Positions 18,902 to 27,751 of a DNA stretch of 64,000 nucleotides are shown here, piece after piece (positions within the stretch are counted from its first letter, which is position 1; each line of letters begins with the position of its first letter). The notes beneath the pieces were generated by a model. That model was given only the letters and a program-made list of their open reading frames with translations, was not told the origin of the DNA and did no database searches. This DNA comes from Lentibacillus cibarius (lineage in GTDB: Bacteria > Bacillota > Bacilli > Bacillales > Amphibacillaceae). Where the stretch lies: the NCBI RefSeq assembly GCF_005887555.1, contig NZ_VCIA01000001.1:1612001-1676000 (forward strand). Direction: 5' to 3'. A program made the position numbers and the translations under genes.

Positions 18902-19402
18902 CTACTGCAACGGGCGGATGGTCCTAATAAACCGGAACGCCTCGTCCAATTCCGACTGTGAGTAGTTTTGCTTCGGTTTGACCGTATGCACTTTTTCCAC
19001 TGCTTCGTCACGGCTCAGTCCGTCAAAATAAAGAATCGTCGAGACAAGCTCGAGAAAGCGGGAACTCTTTTCCTTTAGCATGGCGATTTGCTCAGTCATT
19101 TCCGGCATGTCCATCTGGAACTGACGTAAGAAGTCCAGTCCATCCCCTGTTATCTGGTAGTGATACTGAAAATAGTTGCTCTTTTCTTCTTTCCGTTCGG
19201 TTAAAAAGCCAAGGTTGCAGAGCTCCTCCGTCCTTAATGACAGTTCCTCCGAATACGGTCCGTAAAAATGAAACTGGTATTTTTCCTCGAATGGAAAGTC
19301 GCATTTTTGCAATATATAAATCATCTTCTGCAGTTTTTTTCGTCCGGTTACTTCCTTTGCTTCGGAAAAAAATTGCATCAGCTTGGCGTGGTCAGTCAGC
19401 AT
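18902..19402 (-). CDS. ywgA: YwgA family protein
   Basis: A 166-residue cytoplasmic protein similar to B. subtilis YwgA. The N-terminal part (GRKKLQKMIYILQKCDFPFEEKYQF, then FYGPYSEEL) looks like the SocA/Panacea-type fold, seen as antitoxin-like or protein-interaction domains. I infer this from the KLQK.IYIL...F.FY.YGPYS pattern. ATG 19402 has AAAGGAG upstream; the frame extends to 19438 without a better ribosome binding site. It is about 95 bp downstream of ywfO on the same strand. Function unknown. Confidence 0.82.
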   Translation of the reverse strand: MLTDHAKLMQFFSEAKEVTGRKKLQKMIYILQKCDFPFEEKYQFHFYGPYSEELSLRTEELCNLGFLTERKEEKSNYFQYHYQITGDGLDFLRQFQMDMPEMTEQIAMLKEKSSRFLELVSTILYFDGLSRDEAVEKVHTVKPKQNYSQSELDEAFRFIRTIRPLQ

Positions 19403-19497
19403 GATATTTCGCTCCTTTAATAGATTCTGTTCGCTCACTTATATACAAATGTCGTGATGCTTATGTATCCGCGGCTATCAAGCAGTTCCGGCGATAA

Positions 19498-20805
19498 TCA
19501 CCTGCGCAAGTCAAGATGTAGGAGTTCTGCAATCCGTTTTTTGGCAGGTTGCTCAGCAGGCAGCTTTTGCAGCATGTCTGCCGGATAATACAGTTTATGG
19601 TCCGTACGCTTTTTCCCGGATATGGACTCAACGATATCAGAGTTGCGGGACAGCTCCATTAAGCTACCATTCGGCATCAGTAAGTGAATCGGCAGGCGTT
19701 CTTCCTCTTCACCAGGGCGGTAAAAGTCGTACGGCAGATCTGATGAGGAGTCGACTTCCAAGTAATAATCCGGGTCAATGCCCACCTCTTGGAACAATCG
19801 ATGAAGCTCCATCCACTCATTCATTTGCTGGTTCGGGTTAAATTCAATGTACTTAAACAGGCGCCGGTTCACAAACCGCTCGCACAAATCACACAGAATG
19901 GGGTCATCCTCTTCCTGCCAAAGTTGGAAATAATAGGTAACCACTGCCTCGTCCAACTTCAGATAATCGCGTAGGCCGACCGATTCATTAAAAAAGGAAA
20001 TGAAATGAATTGGCTTCAACTTGAATACATAATCCTGTTCATACAAATACTTGGCACGATGCAGGATTTTTGACAAAATCACTTCCGCACTCCGGGTCAC
20101 CGGGTGAAAATACACTTGCCAGTACATCTGATAGCGGCTCATAATATAGTCCTCAACCGCATGCATGCCGCTCGATTTGATAACAACCTGATCCTCCAGC
20201 GGCCGCATGACACGCAAAATACGCTCCATGTCGAAGTGCCCGTAGCTGACACCGGTAAAATACGCATCGCGCTGCAAGTAATCCATCCGGTCGGCATCAA
20301 TCTGGCTGGAAATAAGGCTGACAACGAGCTGGTCCTCATAGGTCTTGTCAATTACATCAGCTACTTTTTGGGAAAATCCGGGTTCAACCCGCTCCAGAAT
20401 GCGGTGAACTTGCGTGTCTCCGAGGATAATCTGTTGGGTGAAATGCTCATGATCCAGTTTGAATACTTTTTCAAAGGAATGAGAGAACGGGCCGTGCCCC
20501 AAATCATGTAAGAGTGCAGCACACAGGCAAAGCAGCCGTTCGCTCGCGTCCCAGCGCGGGCTATCTTCAAAATTCGTGATAATCCGCCGAACGATTTCAT
20601 AGACACCGAGCGAGTGATTAAACCGGCTATGCTCGGCACCGTGAAACGTCAAATACGTTGTCCCGAGCTGCTTGATCCGTCTTAAGCGCTGAAATTCCGG
20701 TGTAGCAATCAAATCCCAGATCACCCGGTCATTGACATGAACATAGCGGTGCACCGGATCTTTGAAAACTTTTTCCTCATGCAATTGTTCATCTTTGTAC
20801 GGCAT
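19498..20805 (-). CDS. ywfO: HD-domain metal-dependent phosphohydrolase YwfO
   Basis: An HD-superfamily nucleotidohydrolase related to dGTPase/SAMHD1, 435 residues. Metal ligands can be read directly: His64 in HSRFNHSLGVYE, His100-Asp101 in LLHDLGHGPFSHSFE, with His104 and His109 following, and a distal Asp in SSQIDADRMDYLQRD. Homologues hydrolyse dNTPs, but the substrate here is not fixed by sequence. The start ATG 20805 gives the family N-terminus and is preceded by ACAGGTG. Likely transcribed with ywgA. Confidence 0.9.
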   Translation of the reverse strand: MPYKDEQLHEEKVFKDPVHRYVHVNDRVIWDLIATPEFQRLRRIKQLGTTYLTFHGAEHSRFNHSLGVYEIVRRIITNFEDSPRWDASERLLCLCAALLHDLGHGPFSHSFEKVFKLDHEHFTQQIILGDTQVHRILERVEPGFSQKVADVIDKTYEDQLVVSLISSQIDADRMDYLQRDAYFTGVSYGHFDMERILRVMRPLEDQVVIKSSGMHAVEDYIMSRYQMYWQVYFHPVTRSAEVILSKILHRAKYLYEQDYVFKLKPIHFISFFNESVGLRDYLKLDEAVVTYYFQLWQEEDDPILCDLCERFVNRRLFKYIEFNPNQQMNEWMELHRLFQEVGIDPDYYLEVDSSSDLPYDFYRPGEEEERLPIHLLMPNGSLMELSRNSDIVESISGKKRTDHKLYYPADMLQKLPAEQPAKKRIAELLHLDLRR

Positions 20806-20869
20806 ATTTTCACCTGTTTCTATTCGGCAATTTGGTTTATATTATATAATAGATTCACGAGAGTTAAAA

Positions 20870-21027
20870 GAGGTTGTTCAAAAGGTCCGGTAAAAATGAC
20901 GCTTCGAAATTCTTCGTTGGCTTGTTTCTTCGCTGCTCATGTATCTAATAGCATACATTCCGCTGCTCGAAACTACACCGCCTCGAACTTCTCGGTCCTT
21001 TTTATCCTCCCTTTTAAACACAGACTA
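20870..21027. repeat. Probable dispersed intergenic element upstream of lipL
   Basis: The gap between ywfO and lipL holds a block (GGTCCGGTAAAAATGACGC to CGAACTTCTCGGTCC) with partly inverted ends (AAAGGTCCGG and CTCGGTCCTTTTT). A central hairpin (ATGTAT-CTAATAGC-ATACAT) lies inside. It has no open frame with a start signal. I believe similar blocks occur in other Bacillaceae, but only this copy is in the window. Confidence 0.4.
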
Positions 21028-21052
21028 AAAGGATAGACTAAAGGAGTACACT

Positions 21053-21931
21053 ATGAAAAACTGGAAAGAAGTCGTGCACCACACGACATTTCGTTACCTT
21101 GACCATACTGAAAAGAATTTTTTCCACGGGCAGGCATACACTGCGCTGACGTCGTTTGCTGTCGACGATGTGCTCGCACTTTCTGCTGCCGGTACGAATG
21201 CTAATCCGGCGCTCCGGCTCTGGGTGCATCCGGATACGGTTGTGTTAGGCATTCCGGATGCACGCCTACCGCATCTGGAGGAAGGAATCCAGCTATTGTC
21301 GAACCACGGTTATCGTGCCATTGTTCGCAATTCCGGTGGGCTGGCGGTTGCCTTGGATACAGGTGTCTTAAACATTTCCCTCGTCCTGCCCGATGTTAGA
21401 GGGTTGTCCATCCACGACTGTTACGAGGCGATGGTTAGCTTTATTCAATATATGTTGCGCGACCTCACCGATGCGATCGAAGCATATGAAATTGTCGGAT
21501 CTTACTGTCCCGGCGACTATGACTTAAGCATTAACGGACGAAAATTTGCCGGCATCTCCCAACGCCGGGTAAAGGACGGGGCTGCTATTCAAATTTATTT
21601 GGATGTGGAAGGAAAAGGCCGCGAGCGTGCAGAACTGATTCGGGATTTTTATGATGTGGCAAGGAAAGAAGAAGAAACATCATTTGACTATCCGGAAATT
21701 AATCCGAGTGTGATGGCCTCGCTGTCGGAACTGCTCGGCATCAAGCTGACCGTTGACGACATGAAACAACGGGTCCTAAACGCATTGGAAGATGTGAGCG
21801 AAGAATTAGTAAGTAATGACTTTTCCGAAGACGAATTAGTACAATTTGAAAAGCGGTATGAGCAGATGGTGAAACGGAACGAGAAAACCGGGATGAATGG
21901 ACAAGATTCTCGTTCAGGAAGAAAAGACTAA
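21053..21931 (+). CDS. lipL: Octanoyl-[GcvH]:protein N-octanoyltransferase LipL
   Basis: LipL moves octanoyl (or lipoyl) groups from GcvH to the E2 subunits of ketoacid dehydrogenases by amidotransfer. The 292-residue protein has the BPL/LplA fold, with RNSGGLAVALDTGVLNISLV (about 92-111), the acyl-thioester nucleophile Cys152 in SYCPGDYDLSI and Lys164 in GRKFAGISQRR, matching the B. subtilis YwfL pattern. AAAGGAG precedes ATG 21053. It is single on the + strand, downstream of the repeat block and convergent with the phosphatase gene. Confidence 0.9.
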   Translation: MKNWKEVVHHTTFRYLDHTEKNFFHGQAYTALTSFAVDDVLALSAAGTNANPALRLWVHPDTVVLGIPDARLPHLEEGIQLLSNHGYRAIVRNSGGLAVALDTGVLNISLVLPDVRGLSIHDCYEAMVSFIQYMLRDLTDAIEAYEIVGSYCPGDYDLSINGRKFAGISQRRVKDGAAIQIYLDVEGKGRERAELIRDFYDVARKEEETSFDYPEINPSVMASLSELLGIKLTVDDMKQRVLNALEDVSEELVSNDFSEDELVQFEKRYEQMVKRNEKTGMNGQDSRSGRKD

Positions 21932-21954
21932 TATTGAGCTGATCCATGTTTTGG

Positions 21955-22020
21955 GTTGGGCCGCGCGACTTTTTCCATTTTCGCGCGACTCTCGCCCCGG
22001 GTCGCGCGAATTCCGGCTCC
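21955..22020 (-). repeat. GC-rich CGCG repeat downstream of the phosphatase gene
   Basis: Three units (GGCCGCGCGACTTTTT, TTCGCGCGACTCTCG, GTCGCGCGAATTCC) at about 21-bp spacing fill the 107-bp gap between two convergent genes. Read on the minus strand they follow the 22039 stop codon in the common orientation. Confidence 0.75.
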
Positions 22021-22038
22021 AGCGCCTTTGTTCAAATA

Positions 22039-22626
22039 TCATTTATGGATTTGTTCTAGGTGCTTCGTGCAGTTAAGATATTCAAGCTTCCAGCCGTCGT
22101 CACCTGAAGTGATACAGCTTACTGATGTGTTGGCTAGCAATGTTTGCGTATCTATTTCCGGTATGAGATAGGTTAATAGTTGTTTTAAAAAGGTGCCGTG
22201 GCTTACGATTAAAATATTTTCGCCTTCATGTTTTGCTGCCACTTCATCGAGAAATGACATGCCGCGTTCGACCATGCGTTCTCTCGTTTCCAGCCCTAAA
22301 TCAAGCGATCTCCAGTCAGGTCCCCATGTTGCGGTGCGTTCTTCTTCGGTCATTCCTTCAATCCGGCCGCAGTCGCGTTCCCGAATCCTTTTATCAACAT
22401 GAAGTTCCACCTTTCCGATGGCTCGTGCAACGGCCTCGGCGGTTTGTTTTGCTCTGGTTAGGTCGCTGGCATAAATGACGTCCCAATTTTCCGTGCAAAG
22501 TCGAGCGGCTGCCTGTTCGGCTTCCCTTATGCCTTGTGCATCAAGCGGCACATCGGAGTTTCCTTGTGCCCGTCCTTGTTTATTCCAAAGTGTCGTGCCG
22601 TGCCGGACAAAACCAATTGTCGTCAT
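22039..22626 (-). CDS. Histidine phosphatase family protein (phosphoglycerate mutase-like)
   Basis: A 195-residue member of the histidine phosphatase superfamily. The phosphorylated His9 is in FVRHGTTLWN, with Arg and Glu in RIRERDCGRIEG and the second His in VSHGTFLKQL. The substrate is not predictable; family members act on sugar phosphates, adenosylcobalamin precursors or broad substrates. ATG 22626 has GGAG 11 bases upstream, while the GTG at 22635 lies on top of that ribosome site, so the shorter form is preferred. Confidence 0.85.
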   Translation of the reverse strand: MTTIGFVRHGTTLWNKQGRAQGNSDVPLDAQGIREAEQAAARLCTENWDVIYASDLTRAKQTAEAVARAIGKVELHVDKRIRERDCGRIEGMTEEERTATWGPDWRSLDLGLETRERMVERGMSFLDEVAAKHEGENILIVSHGTFLKQLLTYLIPEIDTQTLLANTSVSCITSGDDGWKLEYLNCTKHLEQIHK

Positions 22627-22744
22627 GTCTCTCACTCCAAATCGTTATGCTATGATCAGTATAACATATCGTTGTCGTACTGAACCCGATGCAGCATGAT
22701 CAGCTGCTCATTAACGTGATAGATGCGAATTTTTTCCGACTAAT

Positions 22745-23284
22745 CTATTTAATTATCTTCAACACTTGTTTAAATGTATCTGTTCCCGCTACTTCCATTA
22801 ATTCATATAGCGCCATTTCCACGCTCGTACCTTTAATACCGGCCTGTTCCATTGCCTGGATGCCGATTTGTCTGTCGGAAGCAGTTCGTGATGACACAGC
22901 ATCTTTAACGAGATGGACGTCATAATTCATCGTATGCAGCTCCATTGCCGTCTGATAGACACAAACATGTGCCTCTACCCCGGCTATGAGTGCCTGGCCG
23001 CGTCCAGTTGATTGGAGCTTGCTTATGAACGTGTCGTTTTTACATGCGCTGAACGTCATTTTGGGGATTGGTTTTAAGCCATTAAGATATTGAACTAGCT
23101 CCGGGACCGTTTCCCCCAACCCTTCCGGATATTGCTCCAACCAAATAATGGGGATGTCTAGAACTTGAAGTCCCCTAATCAGTTTTTCTAATTGACCCAG
23201 CACCCGCTCACTGTCCACCACAGTTCGAGCGAGCTTACCCTGAACATCCACAAGAACAAATACCGTATCTTCTTTTTGCAACAA
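22745..23284 (-). CDS. Isochorismatase-family cysteine hydrolase
   Basis: A 179-residue alpha-beta hydrolase of the isochorismatase/nicotinamidase superfamily. The catalytic triad can be read: Asp13 in VLVDVQGKL, Lys75 in IPKMTFSAC, and Cys108 in AGVEAHVCVYQTAMEL. The compact form, with EAHVCV and no long insert, is like the YcaC/isochorismatase-domain hydrolases, whose substrates are mostly unknown. It is single on the minus strand, about 120 bp upstream of the phosphatase gene. Confidence 0.87.
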   Translation of the reverse strand: MLQKEDTVFVLVDVQGKLARTVVDSERVLGQLEKLIRGLQVLDIPIIWLEQYPEGLGETVPELVQYLNGLKPIPKMTFSACKNDTFISKLQSTGRGQALIAGVEAHVCVYQTAMELHTMNYDVHLVKDAVSSRTASDRQIGIQAMEQAGIKGTSVEMALYELMEVAGTDTFKQVLKIIK

Positions 23285-23430
23285 CCACCATCCACCCTCT
23301 CCTATATTGCTTTACGCTTTATACCTTTACATCGGTCATGCGTCAATCGCGCCCATACTAAATGTATAAAAACCGCCTCATCTCAGAATTCATACCACCA
23401 TATATATTTCATTACTCATATCGATATAAC

Positions 23431-23459
23431 AAAAGCGCACAGCTTAACTGTACGCTTTT
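23431..23459 (-). terminator. Terminator of pta
   Basis: AAAAGCGCACAG and CTGTACGCTTTT form a 12-bp stem with one mismatch and a CTTAA loop, 7 bp after the pta stop codon. Confidence 0.8.
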
Positions 23460-23465
23460 GTCCTA

Positions 23466-24434
23466 TCATGCCTGCGTTGCCGTAATCAATGCCAGATTGT
23501 ACACATCTTCGGCGCTACAGCCGCGTGACAGGTCATTCACCGGTTTGTTCAGCCCTTGCAAGATTGGGCCAACCGCTTCGAAATTGCCAAGCCGCTGTGC
23601 GATTTTATAACCGATATTACCTGCTTCCAGGCTCGGAAAAATAAACACATTCGCATCGCCCTTCAGCACAGAGTCAGGGGCTTTTTTAGCGGCGACGTCC
23701 GGAACAAAGGCCGCGTCAAACTGGAATTCTCCGTCAATCACAAGCGATGAATTTTTCTCTCGCGCCAGATTTAGCGCCTCGACAACCTTGTCTGTTTCCT
23801 CCGATTCAGCAGATCCTTTCGTGGAAAAACTGAGCATGGCGATACGCGGATCTACATCAAACAGTTTGGCTGTATTGGCACTTTCAACGGCGATCTCCGC
23901 CAAATCCTGGCTGTCAGGGCTCATATTAATCGCGCAATCAGCGAAAACATATTTTTCATCACCCCGGACCATGATAAACACGCCGGATGTTTTCTTAACG
24001 CCTTCTTTCGTCTTGATAATCTGTAGCGCCGGACGGACAGTATCAGCAGTTGAATGAACCGCGCCGCTGACAAGCCCATCCGCTTTGCCCATATAGACCA
24101 GCATCGTGCCGAAATAATTTTCATCGCGGAGAATGTCTTTTGCCTCGTCGGCTGTCACTTTGCCTTTGCGGCGTTCGGCAAACGCGTCAACCATTTCAGT
24201 AAAACCTGCATCATCGCTCGGATCTATCCATTCGCACTGGGATACATCAACACCGGCTGCTTTCGCCTTGCTGCTGATTTCCTGCTCATTTCCCAATAAT
24301 ATAGGTGTAACGATTCCTTTAGCAGCAAGCTGTTCAGCCGCTGTCAAAATCCTTTCGTCCAGTCCTTCAGGGAAAACAATCCGTTTATTCCTCTCTTTCA
24401 GTCGTCCTTCTATTTCATCAAAAAGATTGCTCAT
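23466..24434 (-). CDS. pta: Phosphate acetyltransferase
   Basis: Pta converts acetyl-CoA and phosphate into acetyl phosphate, the first step of overflow acetate formation and a source of acetyl phosphate. The 322-residue protein has the usual length for the short bacterial form (no N-terminal regulatory domain). Family segments are [11 protein letters not shown] (about 21-31), [22 protein letters not shown] and the C-terminal [25 protein letters not shown] precedes ATG 24434. The gene is divergent from hemQ, the arrangement also found in B. subtilis (pta, ywfI). In B. subtilis pta is activated by CcpA; I did not find a clear cre site here. Confidence 0.95.
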   Translation of the reverse strand: MSNLFDEIEGRLKERNKRIVFPEGLDERILTAAEQLAAKGIVTPILLGNEQEISSKAKAAGVDVSQCEWIDPSDDAGFTEMVDAFAERRKGKVTADEAKDILRDENYFGTMLVYMGKADGLVSGAVHSTADTVRPALQIIKTKEGVKKTSGVFIMVRGDEKYVFADCAINMSPDSQDLAEIAVESANTAKLFDVDPRIAMLSFSTKGSAESEETDKVVEALNLAREKNSSLVIDGEFQFDAAFVPDVAAKKAPDSVLKGDANVFIFPSLEAGNIGYKIAQRLGNFEAVGPILQGLNKPVNDLSRGCSAEDVYNLALITATQA

Positions 24435-24506
24435 GCTAAGAACCTCCTATTCATACAACGATACACTTCTATCATAAGCGAATTCCTGTCCTATGAAAAC
24501 AATTTT

Positions 24507-24556
24507 GATAAGCATATGGTGATTAAAATGACAGGCATATCATTTTCATGCTTATC
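24507..24556. promoter_or_regulatory. Nested inverted repeats in the pta-hemQ divergent region
   Basis: GATAAGCAT (24507-24515) is inversely repeated by ATGCTTATC (24548-24556). Inside, AAAATGA (24525-24531) is inversely repeated by TCATTTT (24540-24546). It lies 73 bp from the pta start and 125 bp from hemQ. It may be an operator or a cruciform; no known factor is recognised. Confidence 0.4.
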
Positions 24557-24680
24557 GTACCCTAAATATGATATAGTTAAAACATGTACAATTAGTCACT
24601 GTAATGATTATCGATACATCAGTGAAGCAGCCAATCCGAAAGTAACATATCGGAACTTACTAATGAAGGAGAGATTTACT

Positions 24681-25421
24681 ATGGCAGCTGAAGCGGTTAA
24701 AACATTGGACGGGTGGTATTGCCTACATGACATGCGTACCGTGGATTGGACTTCTTGGAAAATGGCATCCAGCGAGGAACGTGATGAAGCCATTCAGGAA
24801 TTCAAAAACTTGCTGACAAAATGGGAAGAAGTCGAAACAGCGGAAAAAGGCAGTCACGTTCTTTACAACGTTGTCGGCCAGAAAGCGGACTTAATGTTCA
24901 TGTTTTTGCGCCCGACGATGAACGAATTAACGGACATTGAAACAGAATTCAACAAATCAAAATTTGCCGAGTTTCTGCGCCCTGCTCATTCGTATGTTTC
25001 CGTTGTTGAAATTTCACAATATGGTGGGAAAACTTCAGCAGATGATCCAAAAGTCCGGGAGCGGCTTTACCCAATATTACCAAAATGGGAGCATATGTGC
25101 TTCTACCCGATGGATAAACGGCGTGAGGGAGATGAAAACTGGTACGCGCTTGATTTTAAGGAACGGGCAAAACTACTTTACGAACATTCCAAAACCGGGC
25201 GCCAATATGCTGGTGAAATCAAGCAGATTATTACTGGTTCATTTGGTTTTGACGATTGGGAGTGGGGTGTGACCTTATTTGCACACGACGTGCTCCAGCT
25301 GAAAAAAATCGTCTATGAAATGCGTTTTGACGAAGTGAGTGCCAAATATGGCGAGTTCGGAGCGTTTTTTGTCGGTAATCATCTTGCCAAGGATGCCATT
25401 GACGCCTATTTGCAAGTATAA
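24681..25421 (+). CDS. hemQ: Coproheme decarboxylase HemQ (ChdC)
   Basis: HemQ converts iron-coproporphyrin III to heme b with peroxide, the last step of the Gram-positive heme pathway. The 246-residue protein is of the normal family length. The catalytic tyrosine is readable as Tyr142 in [10 protein letters not shown], with Lys146 four residues on, and the proximal heme ligand as His169 in [10 protein letters not shown]. This pattern matches Tyr145/Lys149/His172 of the Geobacillus enzyme. I chose ATG 24681 because AAGGAG precedes it and the protein aligns from there; the frame to 24516 is longer. Older annotations call this family chlorite dismutase-like. Confidence 0.95.
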   Translation: MAAEAVKTLDGWYCLHDMRTVDWTSWKMASSEERDEAIQEFKNLLTKWEEVETAEKGSHVLYNVVGQKADLMFMFLRPTMNELTDIETEFNKSKFAEFLRPAHSYVSVVEISQYGGKTSADDPKVRERLYPILPKWEHMCFYPMDKRREGDENWYALDFKERAKLLYEHSKTGRQYAGEIKQIITGSFGFDDWEWGVTLFAHDVLQLKKIVYEMRFDEVSAKYGEFGAFFVGNHLAKDAIDAYLQV

Positions 25422-25432
25422 ATATTGAAATG

Positions 25433-25463
25433 AAGAACCGGTACTGTTGCCGGTTCTTTTTTT
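25433..25463 (+). terminator. Terminator of hemQ
   Basis: AAGAACCGG and CCGGTTCTT with an 8-nt loop, followed by a T run, 11 bp after the hemQ stop codon. The rest of the gap to gerQ (25464-25820) holds no gene I can recognise. Confidence 0.85.
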
Positions 25464-25834
25464 AAAGGTTAGGAAAGTAAAATGATCACCATCCTCCCAA
25501 TAGACATATGTCACCCCTAAAGTGTCGACCATTAGCCCAATTTGTCAAAAAACCACATACATTAGTATCCGGTCCATTGTCATCATTTCCTTTTCGCCCA
25601 CATATAGATATCTAGGAAAGTAAATCATCTTAAACATGGTGACATGAGAAGGCGTTGATGCGGCAGTAATCCGATACACAAGAAAGACGGCCAATTTATG
25701 ATGGTTTTAACTGAGTGGTGCATATCCAGCGCAATGGTCCAGAGAAACAATCTTATGAAAAAATAAATCCCATCGCTTTATGCACCGCTCTCAACGGAGT
25801 GTCCCAACGTATATTATCAACAGGAGGTTTTCAT

Positions 25835-26391
25835 ATGAGTGAAAATTATTATGACCCAAACCCTTATCAGGCGTATCCATCCTTCTATTTTCCAACGGCG
25901 TCACCTGCTTATTATCCGGCTTATGACCCAAGACAATTTCCGCAATACGACAGCAGTATGAGCAGCAGGTACCGCAATATGAGCAGCAACAGTTCCCACA
26001 ATATCAGCAGCAGATGCCGCAGTATCAACAGCAACAATTCCCGCAATACCAGCAGATGCCACAGTATCAACAAATGCAGCCGCCGGCACAGCAAACAATG
26101 CTCCCGTCAGAACAATCCTATATTGAAAACATTCTGCGGTTGAATGAGGGAAAAACAGCCACCGTTTATATGACATTTGAAAATAATGAACAATGGAATG
26201 CAAAAATCTTTAAAGGGATTGTCGAGGCGGCCGGAAGGGATCACATTATTCTCAGTGATCCAAAGACAGGGAAACGGTATTTATTACTGATGATTTATCT
26301 GGATTACATCACCTTTGACGAGGAACTTAATTATCAGTATCCATTTAACGGTGGACAAATAACTCAACAACCGACGCGCGAAGACACATAA
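25835..26391 (+). pseudogene. gerQ: Spore coat protein GerQ, reading frame broken by a one-base shift
   Basis: GerQ (YwdL) is a coat protein crosslinked by the transglutaminase Tgl and needed for CwlJ localisation in germination. The N-terminal part (from ATG 25835, with AGGAGG upstream) begins MSENYYDPNPYQAYPSFYF, and the conserved C-terminal domain (LPSEQSYIENILRLNEGKTA, then SDPKTGKRYLLLMIYLDYITF) lies in the +1 frame. The switch is near 25950, where TACGA should be followed by one more purine before CAGCAGTATGAGCAG. Restoring one base gives 185 residues, close to the 181 of B. subtilis, with a continuous Gln/Tyr-rich middle. The conserved C-terminal half shows no further damage, so this may be a sequencing error, a recent mutation or slippage in the CAG-rich tract. 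Confidence 0.85.
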
Positions 26392-26411
26392 GCCAGGTCG
26401 ACATACCTACC

Positions 26412-26447
26412 GAGGAGTCCATACCGCGTTGGACTCCTCCTTTTCCT
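26412..26447 (+). terminator. Terminator of gerQ
   Basis: GAGGAGTCCA and TGGACTCCTC form a 10-bp stem with an 8-nt loop, followed by CTTTTCCTTT. Confidence 0.85.
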
Positions 26448-26639
26448 TTACACGATCATATACACCCGCAATCGACTAGGCGCCCGCATAAAACAGAGAA
26501 GCCGCGACAGCTTTACACTTGCAGTAAACGTGGTTATTTTCAAGAACGTTGTGTTAGTCGGCTCGGTAGTTCAATCCCCGCTCCCCCCTTTTATCTTACT
26601 TGATGAGCTTGAAGTGGGGGCCTTACCGCCAGTTGTTTG

Positions 26640-26676
26640 TGAAAATAAAAAGCGCCCGTCTCTAACTCGGGCGCTT
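26640..26676 (-). terminator. Hairpin with minus-strand T tract
   Basis: AAGCGCCCG and CGGGCGCTT (26650-26676) form a 9-bp stem. On the minus strand it is followed by TTTTATTTTC, so it would end transcription coming from ywdK. The gap 26448-26639 otherwise shows nothing recognisable. Confidence 0.65.
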
Positions 26677-26705
26677 GCTGATCAACAAGAGGGGATGTGG
26701 CTCAT

Positions 26706-26957
26706 ATGCAAAGTCCGTATGAAAAATACTTAAAGATGGAGCGCCTTACGCTTGGACTGGCTGTCGTGGTCGGTATTATTTCAATCATCCAAGGTAACCG
26801 ATTCATTATCCTATGTAGCTTATATATACTTGGATATAGCATTTTTTGTGAAGGTGTCATTTATTTGAACACAAACTATAAGGATCTTGGTATCAAACAA
26901 TTTATCAAAGCCGGTATGGTTGTGCTTCTGTCCACCATCCTGCTGTTCAAGCTATAA
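26706..26957 (+). CDS. Small membrane protein of unknown function
   Basis: An 83-residue protein with three predicted hydrophobic segments (about 14-28, 32-50 and 66-82) and a charged N-terminus (MQSPYEKYLKMERL). I chose ATG 26706 because AGAGGGG lies 11 bases upstream; a GTG at 26697 is too close to it. Its 3-prime end overlaps the convergent ywdK gene by 6 bp. I do not recognise the family. The ribosome site and the membrane pattern make it a likely real gene. Confidence 0.6.
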   Translation: MQSPYEKYLKMERLTLGLAVVVGIISIIQGNRFIILCSLYILGYSIFCEGVIYLNTNYKDLGIKQFIKAGMVVLLSTILLFKL

Positions 26958-27320
26958 GTATTTCATAACGGCATAGCCAACGAGCACCCAGCCGATCAAA
27001 AAAGCGACACCACCAAGCGGGGTAATCATCGCGAATGTTTTCACACCGGTCACCGAATAGATATAGAGTGTGCCGGAGAAAAGAATGATTCCAATCAAAA
27101 ACATCCAGCCAGCCCAAATCAGTCCACCATTCTGCCATTTGGCCAGCAGCAGTCCGACAGCCAACAATGCCATCGTATGAAACATCTGATAGTTCACAGC
27201 TTTTTCCCATGTGCCAAGTGCCTTTTCCGTAAGCTTACCTTCCAGGCCATGTGCCCCGAATGCCCCAAGCGCAACGGCCAGAAAGCCATTAATCGCTCCG
27301 AGTGCCAGAAATGCCTTCAT
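26952..27320 (-). CDS. ywdK: DUF423 membrane protein YwdK
   Basis: A 122-residue protein with four hydrophobic segments. The DUF423 signature is clear: the N-terminal ALGAINGFLAVALGAFGAHGLE followed by WEKAVNYQMFHTMALLAVGL, and the C-terminal TPLGGVAFLIGWVLVGYA. Function is unknown. It lies downstream of gerQ as in B. subtilis. A ribosome site (GGAGAG) precedes the ATG at 27320, 30 bp after ywdI. Confidence 0.9.
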   Translation of the reverse strand: MKAFLALGAINGFLAVALGAFGAHGLEGKLTEKALGTWEKAVNYQMFHTMALLAVGLLLAKWQNGGLIWAGWMFLIGIILFSGTLYIYSVTGVKTFAMITPLGGVAFLIGWVLVGYAVMKYL

Positions 27321-27350
27321 ATGTATGCTCCTCTCCGTCCCAGATGTATG

Positions 27351-27635
27351 TTAAAAGTCAAAAATAGAATCGCCATTTGCTCCGTCTTCTTCCAAAACTT
27401 TTCCCGTGGTCTCCCGTGGTGTGGGGGGAGTTGTTGTCCCGATCATCGCCTTCATTTCTTCAACAGTGAAATCACTTCCAGCTCCGGGTATGGATTCCTC
27501 CTCTAGCAGCAGTTCGCATAGCAGATGGATATTCGCAATATGTTTTTTCATAGCGCGTTCATCCCCGGTCAGCTGTTTTGCTTGTGCTAGTTCTTTCTGC
27601 ATCTTCTGAATGATTGTATCATTTGTTACCGCCAT
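27351..27635 (-). CDS. ywdI: YwdI family protein (DUF5327)
   Basis: A 94-residue soluble protein. The first half is predicted helical (NDTIIQKMQKELAQAKQL, then AMKKHIANIHLLCELLLEEE) and the rest is flexible, ending in DGANGDSIFDF. ATG 27635 has AAAGGAG in front; the frame runs on to 27698 without a ribosome site. It sits in the conserved gerQ-ywdK-ywdI order. Function unknown. Confidence 0.82.
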   Translation of the reverse strand: MAVTNDTIIQKMQKELAQAKQLTGDERAMKKHIANIHLLCELLLEEESIPGAGSDFTVEEMKAMIGTTTPPTPRETTGKVLEEDGANGDSIFDF

Positions 27636-27699
27636 GATTGCCACTCCTTTTACGTTACTACGTGTAACCAGTATAACATTGACGCTATCTGTTAACATA

Positions 27700-27728
27700 T
27701 AAAAAGTCTTGGATATGCACCAAGACTT
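27700..27728 (-). terminator. Terminator downstream of two small genes
   Basis: AAGTCTTGG (27704-27712) and CCAAGACTT (27720-27728) form a 9-bp stem. On the minus strand it is followed by TTTTTATATG. It ends the transcript carrying the small ORFs at 27752-28016, which supports that they are expressed. Confidence 0.75.
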
Positions 27729-27751
27729 CCCCCAAGTTTTCCCCCTAAGTA

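Noticed and set aside
26550..26600. tRNA-like segment (GTTCAATCC).
   Set aside because: The T-arm does not pair and no acceptor or anticodon arm can be built.
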